From Nymphaea colorata (taxonomy: Eukaryota > Streptophyta > Magnoliopsida > Nymphaeales > Nymphaeaceae), in the NCBI RefSeq assembly GCF_008831285.2, contig NC_045144.1, positions 7,911,886-7,975,885 of the forward strand: DNA of 64,000 bases, in the 5' to 3' direction. A program made the position numbers and the translations under genes. Every line of letters starts with the position of its first letter. The first letter of the stretch is position 1. Positions 33,404 to 46,500 of this stretch are shown one piece after another. The notes below the pieces were generated by a model, which worked only from the letters and a program-made list of their open reading frames with translations, did no database searches and was not told the origin of the DNA.

Positions 33404-35555
33404 ATGGAAGGAAGCAGAGGTTATCTGAAGGAGGGATTTATGGCAGAAGAAGCTGTTGCTGGAAATTCTGAGGCGCTTCGTGTCCTGAGGCAGCTCATAA
33501 TCTACCCAATCATCTATGCAAAAGAGTCTCAAAAACTCGGATTAAAGGTAAATTCCATCAGTTTTCCTCTTTTTGTTGTACTTTGAAATTCAAGATACTG
33601 GTAACCAAGGTGGCCTGTTGGTATGTGTGTTTATTTGGGTTTTCCCCTTTCTTGAAAAATAAGCCTGATGAGCTTTTCTGCAGTGGCCAAGGGGGTTGCT
33701 GCTTTATGGTCCACCTGGTACTGGAAAGGTGAGTTATTTTCCTTTTGAGGGTCAAAAGATGTTGGTTTCCCCCATCCCCATGTGTGTTTTACTTTTTCTG
33801 TTTCCTTTACTTGTATTGGCTGAAGCTAATTAGTATTGGTTCTTCAAATTTGTAAAATAGGGTATTGATTGATGGACGTTAGTTTAGTTAAGTGTGTATG
33901 TTAATTGAATTAGAATGACCAGTTATTGAGGTGAAGAATTAGATCCTTAATACATGCATATGCTGTAATATGTGCATTTGTTTGTGACTGGTCTCTTAAG
34001 AGACACTGTTGAGTAGTTGAATTACAATGTGTTTAAATTTTTTATACTTTCTATACTCTAGACAAGCCTGGTTCGTGCTGTTGTTCGTGAATGTGGTGCA
34101 ACTTTGACCCTAATTAGGTAAGTAAATGGTTGGTTCTCTGATAAACTGTATGGCCCTTTTTCTCCCTGCTGTGTGGGCTTTTCTTGATGGATTTGCCATT
34201 TGTGTTTATGTTGAAGTATGTGGTCATCAATATCTTTTATGTCCCTAAAATGCATATTTCAGCCCACATACAGTTCATAGGGCATATGCCGGAGAGAGTG
34301 AACGCATTTTGCGAGAGGCATTTGATCAGGCATCATCTCAGGCGTCGGAAGGCAAGCCATCAGTGATCTTCATAGATGAGATTGATGTTTTGTGTCCTAG
34401 ACGTGACTCGAGGTAGGTAATGTGTGAAATTTTTAGTTGAACTGCATGCCTGCCTTTTAATTCAGAAAATACTTTTTGTTTGGTCAACTCATGAGTTCTC
34501 AAACTCTGGACTTGTAGGAAAGAACAGGAATCTCGGATAGTGGCTCAGCTTCTCACCTTGATGGATGGGAGCAAAGCTTCACGAAAGTCCTATTCCCATG
34601 TTGCTGTTATTGCATCAACCAACAGGTAGTTACTCGTTTATGAATAAAACCAAATCTTGGCATTGATGTGTTTGAAGTTCCATATCTTTTGCAACTATAT
34701 CCGTGTACTAAGTCCTGTATATGTGGTTGTTGAAGACTTGCATGCATGATATGCCATCATTTCTTGATATGTAGAAATTCCACATTATCCTTTTTCTGGT
34801 ATGTCGGTCATTCGGAATGACCGAAAGTTTTTTTTTTTTTTGTTAATTAACTAGCATGACAATAGAATATGAAGGGTCTATCATCATTTGAGAAGAGTTA
34901 TGGCCTATGGGCTTTGCAAAATATTTTACTGTGATGAAATGAAAATGGTTCTCTAGGGACATTTTTTTGAATTGAATGTGCATTTTAATATACATGTTTT
35001 ATTGTTTAACTCATAATACTAAGGGAACAATAAAGGATAAATGGATTGGCTAAAACACACTTGAAGTAGTCGGCTGTAGACATCAACTGGGGAAATAGAT
35101 AAGGAAACAGATTTTCTGATGGGATGGGGGTGGATAGCCACAATTCCAGCCCCTGCTGGGACTAGGTTCTGACTGTATGATCACATCCTTGGTTGTTGAT
35201 TGAACTTGCATATTGATCTGCATTCCTGCCTTGACAACTCGTGCGTGTTTGATTCATTGTTTCTACACATTCTAAGTACAGAGTTCACCATGACCACTAT
35301 AGTTTCCTTCTACTTAAGGTTTTTTTTTTTTTACCATGTACAGTTTCCTTCTACTGGAGGTATTTTTTGTCTTTTATGGTGACAACTGAGAACCATTCAT
35401 GTGAAGAAATTATCTTTCCCCAGCATTATTTTATTGTAAAACTCATCGCAGTGCTATAGTTTCTTTCTACTCTTCAGTCAATCTTTGCCTTTCATGTGAT
35501 AAGTGATAGAAATGTAGCACCAATATCTGTAACCCGAAAACAGCACTCACGCAGG

Positions 35556-35601
<46 letters not shown>

Positions 35602-38600
35602 ACAAGAAGAAACTGAGGAGAAGAAGCCGTAGCCAAAATGGTTTGCACGGCCTCTATTTATAATCTCATTTTCAGAATTCTAAGAGTCTCCAATCGTAGA
35701 ATCCTAGGAGATTTCACAAGCTCCAAGGACATTAATTACATCATAGAAACCTAAGAGACTTCACATATTACAAGGATATTAACTACAACATAGAATCCTA
35801 GGAGACTTCCCATATAACAAGGATATTAACTATAACATAGAATCCTAGGAGACTCTTCACATGTTACAAGGACATTAAATATTTTAACACATTCTACAAG
35901 GAGGTGGAATCCTAAGAGACTCCTCTTCAACGTGCTGGTGAAGGATTTATATTTTAACACCCTCCCTCAAGTTGTGCATGGTTTTGCACCATGTACAACT
36001 TGCCTTTTAGAAACCAGAATCGTTCCTTTGTTAATCCTTTTGTAAATAAGTCTGCAACTTGTTCATCTGTACGAACATAAATAGGCTGAATTTCCTTGTC
36101 TTCCACCTTTTGTCTAACAAAGTGTTGATCAATCTCAATGTGCTTTGTTCGACCATGTTGTACGGGATTAAAGGCAATGTTAATAGCGCTTTGATTATCG
36201 CACATTAACATTGATGTTTTAATCTTTTCTCCAATGTCTTCTAGCAAATGTCTAACCCATGTAACTTCAGCAGTACCTGCAGCCATGCATCTGTATTCAG
36301 CTTCAGTGCTGGATCTTGCTACTGCCTTTTGCTTTCGACAACTCCAAGACACAAGATTACGTCCAATGAAAATACAAAAACCAGAAATGAACTTTCTTTG
36401 ATCGGGATCTCCAGCCCAATCTGCATCTGTGAATGTCATAAGTTGATGTCCAGTAGTTATATTTTCACTCTTACCATAAACTAAGCCATCTCCTGCTGTC
36501 CCTTTAAGATATCTTAATATTCTTTTGACAGCATCCATGTGAGTATCTCTAGGTGCATGCATAAATTGGGATACTTGATTCACAGCATATATAATATCTG
36601 GTCTAGTAAATGTAAGATATTGAAGTGCCCCAACAATACTTCGATATTGCGTAGGATCTTCATATAACTCCCCATCTTGAGCACTTAGTCTTTGATTTAG
36701 AACACTAGGAGTTCCAACAGGCTTACAATCAGACATACCTGACTTTTTCAACAAATCCAACGTGTATTTCTGTTGTGTCAATGTGAGGCGATTATTGTGC
36801 CTATCAATCTCCACTCCAAGAAAGAATCGTAAATCACCAAGCTCTTTCATTTTGAAGTTTTGCATCATCAAAACTTTAGCTTCTTCTATGTGTTTTTCTG
36901 AATTGCCTGTGATAACAATATCATCAACATATATAAGAAGTAAAGTAAATATGTTTTCCTTTCGATAAATGAAAAGAGAGTGATCTAGAGGACATCTCCG
37001 AAAACCACATTCTTGAATCTTGCAAGAGAAACTGTCAAACCACGAATGTGAGGCCTGTTTAAGTCCATAAATAGATTTTCTTAGTTTGCAAACCCATGCA
37101 TGAGAGTCTCCTTTCGTGTATCCTGGAGGTTGTTCCATATATACTTCCTCCCTTAAATCACCATGAAGAAAAGCATTCTTCACGTCCATTTGATGTAGTC
37201 TCCATCCATATTCAACTGCCAATGATATAATCACGCGAATTGTTCCCATTTTGATCACAGGGCTGAATGTCTCATCATAATCTTCTCCATATTGTTGTGT
37301 AAACCCTTTTGCTACTAACCTTGCTTTGTGTCTTTCTATGCTGCCGTCAGGTTTGTATTTAATTTTGTATACCCATTTGGAGCCCACTACGTTCTTTTCG
37401 TGTGGCCTCGGAACGATCTCCCATGTTCCACATTCATGCAAGGCATCCATTTCTTCTTTCATAGCCTTTCTCCAATGATGTGATTTTGATGCTTGATCAA
37501 ATGAAGTAGGTTCTTCCTCCTTGCCAATTTTTGCCATGAATAACTGAAAATCAAGTGATAAAGAATCATAGCTAACCCACCTGTGAATGGGATGACGAAT
37601 GCGTTGGGATCTTCTAAGGTGGGGCATGTTGTCTTCTTCACTGTGAGCATCTCTGTCCCTTAGTCGTCGACTGTAGATAAGACCCGAATACCGATGTGCA
37701 TCGTTGCTCTGTTCATTATTGTTTTCGTGATGACTTGATGATTGTGTTGGATCTTCTTGATTTTCACTTTGAGCCATATCCGACGGTTGTATTGCTCTCT
37801 CTGAATCTTCACTTTGAGGCACATCATTTTCTATAACAGGATCTGCATTGAATAACTGTGTACTGGTCCAGGGATCATAAGATTCAATGGTCATAGGCAT
37901 TTCATTTGTATTATCAAAACTATGTTCATCAAAAATGACATTTCTTGAAGTTTTGATACGTTTAGTTGTTGGATCATAGCATCGAAAACCTTTATATTCA
38001 TCAGCATATCCAACGAATCTACATTGAATAGCTTTGTCTTGAAACTTGTTCCTCAAGGCAGCATCAACGTGAACATAGCATACACAACAAAAAACCTTCA
38101 AGTTCTTGTAATCAGGTTGTTTGCCTAAGAGTGTAAAATATGGCGATTTAGACATCAAGAGTGTCATAGGCAAACAATTTATTATGTATACAGCAGTATG
38201 GAAGGCTTCAGTCCACAAGGAAATGGGCACATTAGTATCATGCATCATGCTCATGGCGCTTTCAACTATATGTCGATGTTTCCGCTCAACTACACCATTT
38301 TGTTGTGGTGTGTAAGGGCAGGAAATTTGTCTAGTTATCCCTTTTTCACGTAGAAATTCAATAAAATCAAGCGATGAATATTCTCCCCCTCCATCACATT
38401 GAAAATGCACCACATTGGATGAAAATTTAGTTTGAATCATGGCATAGAAGTTTCGAAATATGTGAGGTACTTCTGATTTGTGTTTCATGAAGTAAATCCA
38501 GGTGAAACGTGAATAAGAGTCAATGAATAAGATATAATATCTTGACCCAGACATGGAATCAATAGGGGCTGGCCCCCATACATCAGAAAAAATAGTTTCA

Positions 38601-40479
38601 AAAGGTTTGGAAGCCCTTTGATTTATATTATGGAAAGGTAAAATATGACTCTTACAAAGTCCACAACTTGAACATTTTTTGACACTTGAAGTAAGAGGTA
38701 AACTTGATCTTGGAATGAGACTATCTGTGACAAGTTTTTCAATGAAATGTCGACCACAGTGTCCTAGCCGACTATGCCACAAATCAGACTCCAAAAATTG
38801 GTTAGGGCCCCTTACTTTTGATTGAAAATGGCAAGAACTTGGCACTGATGACGCATTATGAGAAAGAGAAAATGTCTTCAATCCTATATCAAAAGTGGAT
38901 GAATCCTTGGGTAGACATTCCTTGAGGACGTACATATTCCCTTGACGCTCCCCTCTAGCGAACATTTTCTTCGTTTGGAGGTCCTTGACATAGACAGAAG
39001 AAGGTGTGAATTCAACAGAAGAGCTTGTATCATCAATGAGTTTAGAAATGGATATGATGTTCTTTTTTATATTGGGAGCAAGAACAACATTAGACAGTGA
39101 TAGAGACGAGGATGACAATGGAATATGTGCATTTCCAATATGTTTAATAGGATGAGATTTTCCATCACCTGTTATAATGCAACTTCTACCGTAATGAGGG
39201 GATAAGTTAGTCAATTTACCTGCATTTCCTGTCACATGGGTAGCTGCACCTGAATCCAAGAACCATTCTTTAGCGGTGGATTTAGAACTTTGTCCTCCTT
39301 GTTTATAATCATGTCTTACCCCTTTGTTTTTATTTTGAGGATTAAACCAACATTGTGCCTTCATGTGTCCTTTCTTGTTGCACTGAAAACAAATTGGTAT
39401 TTTTCTTGAAGTATCCAAAGGAGACATACCTTGGTTATGTGGTGTTGGTAGAATGCCACGACCACCATGGTTGGAGTTCCCATGGCTCTTACCAAACTTT
39501 ACATTCATAGCCAACACATTTTGGGAGTTCCCTTGATCAGTCCTTTCAATGACTCTTTTCATATTCATTTCATGTTGGAGAAGTTTACCTTGTAGTTCGT
39601 TGAAGGAAGGCAGAACAGGAAGGACCTCAAGAGCTGTAATAAAAGCATGATAATCATGCCCAAGTCCATTCAAGGTTTGCTGCACCTTTTCCTTATCAGA
39701 AATGTTATTCCCTGAGGCAGCAAGTTGGTCTGCGACGGCCTTAATACGCCCCAAATAATCCATGATAGACGTTGAACCTTTGCTCAAATTCTGAAATTCT
39801 TTCTTTAAGTACATAATTCGAGCTTCTGATATTTGGGAAAAGGTATCAGCAAGGGTTTCCCATAATTCTTCTGCAGTACAATCATCAGAAACTGAAAGTA
39901 ACACTTGTTGAGATAAAGTGGACAAAATATACGCAACCAGACTTTGATCACGTCTCATCCACATAGCATGTTCAGGATTGTTGTCTTCATGAACAGCAAT
40001 AACTTCTCCTGCCTCATTTTTTATTTCCTGTAAGACGGATATTGGTGGAGCCTTTGTTGAACCATCGAGATGTCCAAAGAGGCCTTGACTTCTTATGAAA
40101 GGCATGATTTGCCTTTTCCAGATCAGATAATTCTCATGGTTGAGTTTTTCGGTAATAAGGTGAGGAAGAAAACTTGAGGACATGCCAGAATGCGAAAGGT
40201 TTTCCATGACAGCAGAAAGGAATGGTATATAGGTAGAAGATGAGAGGGAAAGAAGACACGATATAACAAGATGTGTCCTTGGTAAGCAAGAAGAAAAAGG
40301 AACAAGAATTGCGCAAGAGAAAAGTAAATTCAGGATAGAGACAAGATGAGAAAAGAGTTCTAACCAGATCAGACCTGTTTGGGCATTTCGTTTGGTAGAG
40401 ATAACGTAACCTGGCGCTCTGATACCATGATAGAAATGTAGCACCAATATATGTAACCCGAAAACAGCACTCACGCAGG

Positions 40480-40519
<40 letters not shown>

Positions 40520-43500
40520 ACAAGAAGAAACTGAGGAGAAGAAGCCGTAGCCAAAATGGTTTGCACGGCCTCTATTTATAATCTCATTTTCAGAATTCTA
40601 AGAGTCTCCAATCGTAGAATCCTAGGAGATTTCACAAGCTCCAAGGACATTAATTACATCATAGAAACCTAAGAGACTTCACATATTACAAGGATATTAA
40701 CTACAACATAGAATCCTAGGAGACTTCCCATATAACAAGGATATTAACTATAACATAGAATCCTAGGAGACTCTTCACATGTTACAAGGACATTAAATAT
40801 TTTAACACATTCTACAAGGAGGTGGAATCCTAAGAGACTCCTCTTCAACGTGCTGGTGAAGGATTTATATTTTAACAATAAGGACCATGGCTTGAAGAAA
40901 TAATCCCTTCCCAGCGTTCTCTTCTTCTAGGTACTGAAAGCCTCTTAACATGTACATGTTCATAAACACTCCTACAATTACCTTTCTTTTTGTGATGCCC
41001 ACTCCTTAACAGTGGTCCAATGCAAGTTTTATATAGCAATATTGATAAGGCTGAAATGAGTGGAAGAAGGCTTTTATACTTCTCAAGCAAATGGAACAAT
41101 GGTAATGGGCATTGGGGATCTGCTTCCGTTTAGTGCCTTTCTCTCATTCAAATAACCATCCTTTCTCATTTTTTAAGTTTGTACAATCCATCACCAACCA
41201 AAGAAAAACCCACCATCTGCATCCAGTAATGATCGAATGACTCCTTTTCCATAGCAATTGAGTGAGCATTTAGATCTTTTCAATTCGGTGTCACGGTATA
41301 CTTGATAAGAATTTGTTTTCGATTATGGTATTTCAAAATTTATAGTTGCTTTTTAAGACATGAACATTGATAACCTGTAAATTTGTAATCTTATACACCA
41401 ATATCATTCTCCTCAATTTCTTGGTATGGTTTTTTTTTGGAGTTATTCTTGAGATATGGATTTTCTTAGAAAATATTGGAAAAATCTTGTAATGCTTTAA
41501 AAACTTAAAAAATATAAAAAAACAAGAGAAAAAAGTTATAACGTGCTTTCTGATATATTTCTTGCAAAAATGTGAAGCAATAAATAAAAATATTTTAAGC
41601 ATAAGAGAGACAAACTGAAAAAATCATATGCTTAAAAATATGAAAAAGTCTTCTACGGGAACTTGAAATTGGGATGATAGCACAATATTTTGGTTTTGAT
41701 GATAGTTTAAAAATGGCAGAATATTTGCTTGATATTATTGACTAGCTTTGCAATGATGATGATATTGGAATGTTTTCGAAATATTGGAGATAGTTGTGAC
41801 GATCCTTGGTGTTACAAAATAAGCATTGTAGACCATTGATTTTCAGTGGGATGAAAATCATAGATAGACATAAAAGATAATTCATGACATAGAATTAGAC
41901 GTTATTCCATAGATAAATATAAAAACATGTAAAGCCTGATCAGTTAAGCACTTGATGCCAGGTGGAATCTCTTGAAGTCGAACTCGTAAAAGTTCCTTTC
42001 TGTTCAATATGTTCTGGGATGTGGTTTAGAAGCATTTACATACATTTACATTATTCTTTAGTTTCTTGATACATGTAGTAGGTTTTTATTATCTTAGTCA
42101 GCAATGAGGAGTTGAGTTGTTGTTTTCCAGTTTCTCTTTAGTGTTCCGTTGAATTCAGGGATCAATTGCCTTTCCTTTGATAACTATTTTCCCAGGAAAA
42201 AAATTGTTTAAAACTATCATGGTTTGCTTCTTTGCAGGGTCAATGCGATAGATCCAGCACTAAGGAGACCAGGACGGTTCGATGCAGAAATTGAAGTCAC
42301 AGTGCCTACTGAGGAAGAGAGGTTAAAAATTCTTGAGGTGTAATTTCCTTGTATACTGCCATTAACTTAATGACCATCATTTTGGCCCCTTAACTGTTAT
42401 GTGCAAAACTGATACCATAACATCACATTGTGTCTGTATGTGGAAGGAAGATATTTTGCTGCTTAAAACGCTCCACTTTGTTTTTCCTTGTTACATGCTT
42501 ACTTAGATCCTTTTCTTGTTTCCAGCTCTGCACAAGGAAGCTTTCCCTCGAGAAGGATGTTGACTTACAATCTATAGCTTCATCATGCAATGGATTTGTT
42601 GGTGCTGATATAGAAGCACTATGTCATGAAGCAGCAATTGCAGCAATGCGTAGATGCTCATGCTACAGTGATCAGGGTGACATTTGCAGATTGACTGTTA
42701 ATGATTGGGAGTATGCAAGGTCAAAGGTTGGTCCTAGCATTACAAGAGGTGTAACTGCGGATGTCGCAAAAGTATCATGGGAAGATATTGGAGGGTTAAA
42801 GGACTTGAAGGTGGGTGGTGCCTTCTGTTTTTATTTAGATTGCTTTGTGTGTGTGTTTCTGTAGTAACATTCCCTGGCCAAATGAAGCAGAAGAAACTTC
42901 AGCAAGTTGTTGAGTGGCCTATAAAACATTCTGATGCATTTGCAAGACTGGGGTTATCACCAGTGCGTGGAGTCCTTTTACATGGACCTCCAGGTTGTTC
43001 AAAGACCACCCTTGTCAAAGCTGCAGCTCATGCTGCCCAGGCAGCATTTTTCTCTTTGAGGTAATATGCTCATAACTCTTTTACACATGCCATGGTAAGA
43101 TCGAGGTTTATGACAATCATGATTGAGCTTTTAGATTGAATTGATCTATTTTTGCAGTCCTTGTTTATTTTGATGAGGTATCCAATTTGCGACCAGTTGT
43201 GGCCATTTTCTGCTTGGCTTATCTGTTAGTTATGGCTCTTATGGATATTCTAACCTTTTGTTGTGCACTGTTCGGAGCATCATAATCGTTAACTTTATGA
43301 AGTATGAAGTCTTGGTTACTTCCAAAATGCTTCCCATCACAGGAGCTTCTAGAAGAGAGTTTCTAAAAGTTTTATTTTTAATCTGGTTTATTCAGCTTGT
43401 GAATGAACCATGTCTCCATTAAGGGGACCACTGGACACCTTAGTGGTATGCATGGAAACATGAAAACTAATTGTGCTTGCTCCTTGATTGATCACTTGTA

Positions 43501-46500
43501 TGGTATCAATCTCTGGGTTCATGAGAATGATCTGGAGATAGAAAGAAAAAAGTGGCTTTAGCAACCAATCACATAACAAAATTCTTTGAGGTAGTTTATC
43601 ATTATATCAGTCTGTTAATAAAAATGCTTTTTTGCTAGTCTCACACACCCATAGATACAATAATTTGACAACTCAAGCACCTAACAGTTGCGAAAGTGTT
43701 CCCTTATATTGAAACAAAGACATGGAAGCTTTAATTATTCTTCTTCATCTTGCACTCTGTTGTATCAAACTTTTACCTGATGAGAATAAGCTGCAAATAA
43801 AGGGAAAGAATCAGCTGTTGTAATGATCTGAGCAAATTCTTCGGGGTAGTTCATCAATTTTGTCAAATAGATTGATTAAAAGTGCTTCCGCTAGTTTGAC
43901 ATATTTCCACTAGAAGTGGCACTATCACACTAATTAAATATGACGACATAAAAATGAAAGTAATACCAGAGGTTGCGATAAATACCAATCAGTCAATCAA
44001 AAAAACGTGATGATCTAGGTGCTCTTATCACATATATAAATCTCCAAGTCCTGATCTTGGTTGTAATTTAATGATTGTAAAGTTCATAACTTCATGGATT
44101 GACAAGACCTCATGTTTGTAATACACACGTGCACAGATGCAGAGACTGTCATGCTCATGTGCAAGTGACACACACACACACACAGAGCATCTGTGCATGT
44201 GCAAGCTCATATATACACATATATTTATATTCATATTCTCTTTTGTTTCCCAAATATATTTTTCATGCAGATTTCTTGTGGTTTTTGTGTTCATATTGTA
44301 GTTCTTAGCATAGAGATTTTGTGCATTTGTTTGTGATGTTCTTTCCGTTATCTCCCAGTGGTGCAGAGGTTTATTCCATGTATGTTGGAGAAGGAGAGGC
44401 ATTACTGCGTAGAACCTTCCAAAGAGCTCGCCTGGCAGCACCAAGCATTATTTTCTTTGATGAAGCTGATTCAGTTGCCTCAAAACGGTGATACATCTTT
44501 GGATATTTTTAAATTTGAACTTGATTGTTAATCTACTGATAACATTACTTTATTGGCTAGGGCTCCAAACTTCATTTAGTATGCATTAACCAGATTCATC
44601 ATATATTTGATTGTTACAGCTTTGGTTTGGGACTTTCTAAGTATATCAGTTCTGCATTTTATCTAAATGCCTGCTTTCATGTGAGCCAACAAAACACAAT
44701 TGCCATTCATTCCATGCTTTTCTGCATCTGCATTTATACTCAACACAAAATGAATATATGTGTGTCTATTACATGCACATATGCATTGAGAAGCGAAAGC
44801 AAACCACAGCTGTCATCATCCCATGTAGACAGTAGTGCATACGATATTTAATAGCTAATGTTGCAATGCATCCATTGGCTTTAGTGTTGCTTTATGCAAT
44901 CATTGAGTTCTGCTAGGCACATGGTACACCAGTATGAGTTATTGGTGCTTTTGCTAATTTTGAGATTGTTTTCTTTGTTCTACGATTCTATCCCTCTCAG
45001 AGAAGGAACAGCTTTGAATTGTTATTCTTGCATGTGATCCATGTTTATGATATTTCGTTTCTGTTTTCCTTGGATCATTTTTAACAGTTATTTTTGCCAT
45101 TGATTTCAGTGGTGATGGAGAAAATTCTCAGAGTAAGCCGACAGTGGGGGAGAGGCTTTTATCTACACTACTAACTGAAATGGATGGTCTTGAGTCAGCA
45201 ACTGTATGATACCACTCTATAGTCATCTTATATCCTCCTTATTGTTGTGTGGAAGAAAGAATAAGTCCTTTAATGCTATGGACACCTGTGTGATACTAGT
45301 GCACATGTCACTCTATATTCTGTTGATTGTTATGTGCATGAAAGAAAAAGTAAATCCATTAATTTCACTGATTCAATTAGCATAAGTTATGCTTGCCAAA
45401 GGATGAACACCAAACAGGTAATGAGATCTAGTCGATTTCCCGCTAGCGGTAGGATAGCCATTAATTTCACTGATTCACTTAAAAACACATTTTTGGATCC
45501 TGTTTGATAATTGAAATGCTCAATTTGGGGTCATTCTTATCCAAGTCTTTGTTTCTTTTAGTTTTTATTGTCTGGTGAAACCCATTTAGAAGAGTAACAT
45601 GGTATATCATATATGCTATTTCTGCTGTCATTTTCATCAGTTTTCCTAATACACCAACTTGCATGGTTTCATGCTCAGGGCGTTCTTGTTCTAGCTGCAA
45701 CTAATCGGCCTCATGCAATTGATGCTGCATTAATGCGTCCAGGGCGCTTTGATTTGGTGAGTTTTACGTTACTTAATAATGGTGTTCACTGTTTGCTGAT
45801 TTTAGGAACTCCTTAAATGGAAAAAACTAATTACTGTAATATCAATGGATGCTTATATGCAGAAATTTCTTTATGCCCATATGCATGTGCTTTTTCCGTG
45901 TTTTGTGTTTGAGAAATTTGGAGGTCGAATGGTAGTTGAGGTTCAACTGTACATCAATATGTGCATACTTGGTCCCTTGTTTGATGCGATCAACGTTTTT
46001 CTTTCTGTGAAACTCAGAAGTTTATGCTTCATTGAAAAAAGTTCACATATGGAAAAACTTAGGATTTAAGAGCCTGCTGAAGGGGTTGTTTGATTAGATG
46101 TGTAACACGTTTAGGATGTGAGACACCATAGATTGAGGTCTTGAACCAGACACGTGAAAGATTTCTGCATTTTCCCCAAACTTGAAAATTTTATGCACAG
46201 AGAAGCGTAGAACTTACAGTTAAATTTCGCACATCGAACATGTATCAAATGTTACACATTTTCAGATGCATAGAACTTGCAGGTTTTGTATTTTTTTTTT
46301 TTTACTTAAAAATGTAAGCGAGACATGCCTAATTCTATCCTTTGCAGGTGCTTTATGTCCCACCTCCAGATATGGAAGCACGCGTGGAGATATTGCAGGT
46401 GCATACACGTCATATGAAGTTAGACAAAGATGTTGATCTTGAACAGATTGCGGCAGAGACAGACCTATTCACAGGGGCCGAGTTAGCTGGTCTATGTAGA

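Larger units (their letters stand above)
35504..40877 (-). mobile_element. Full-length, young Ty1/copia retrotransposon
   Basis: The element is 5374 bp, bounded by two LTRs in direct orientation and flanked by ATAAG on both sides (35499-35503 and 40878-40882), an exact 5-bp target duplication. By eye the two LTRs differ by one substitution (ATATCTG versus ATATATG) and by GA-run length (35 versus 29 bases). It has a primer-binding site, a polypurine tract and one open gag-pol frame. The order gag, protease, integrase, reverse transcriptase, RNase H defines Ty1/copia. It lies antisense in intron 5 of the CDC48B-like gene. Few LTR differences and an open frame imply recent insertion. Confidence 0.97.

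Noticed and set aside
40208-40474. Longer gag-pol start inside the 5' LTR
   Set aside because: The upstream frame is open but has no ATG at that point; the first residue would be GTG within the LTR, and gag homology starts at the ATG at 40207.
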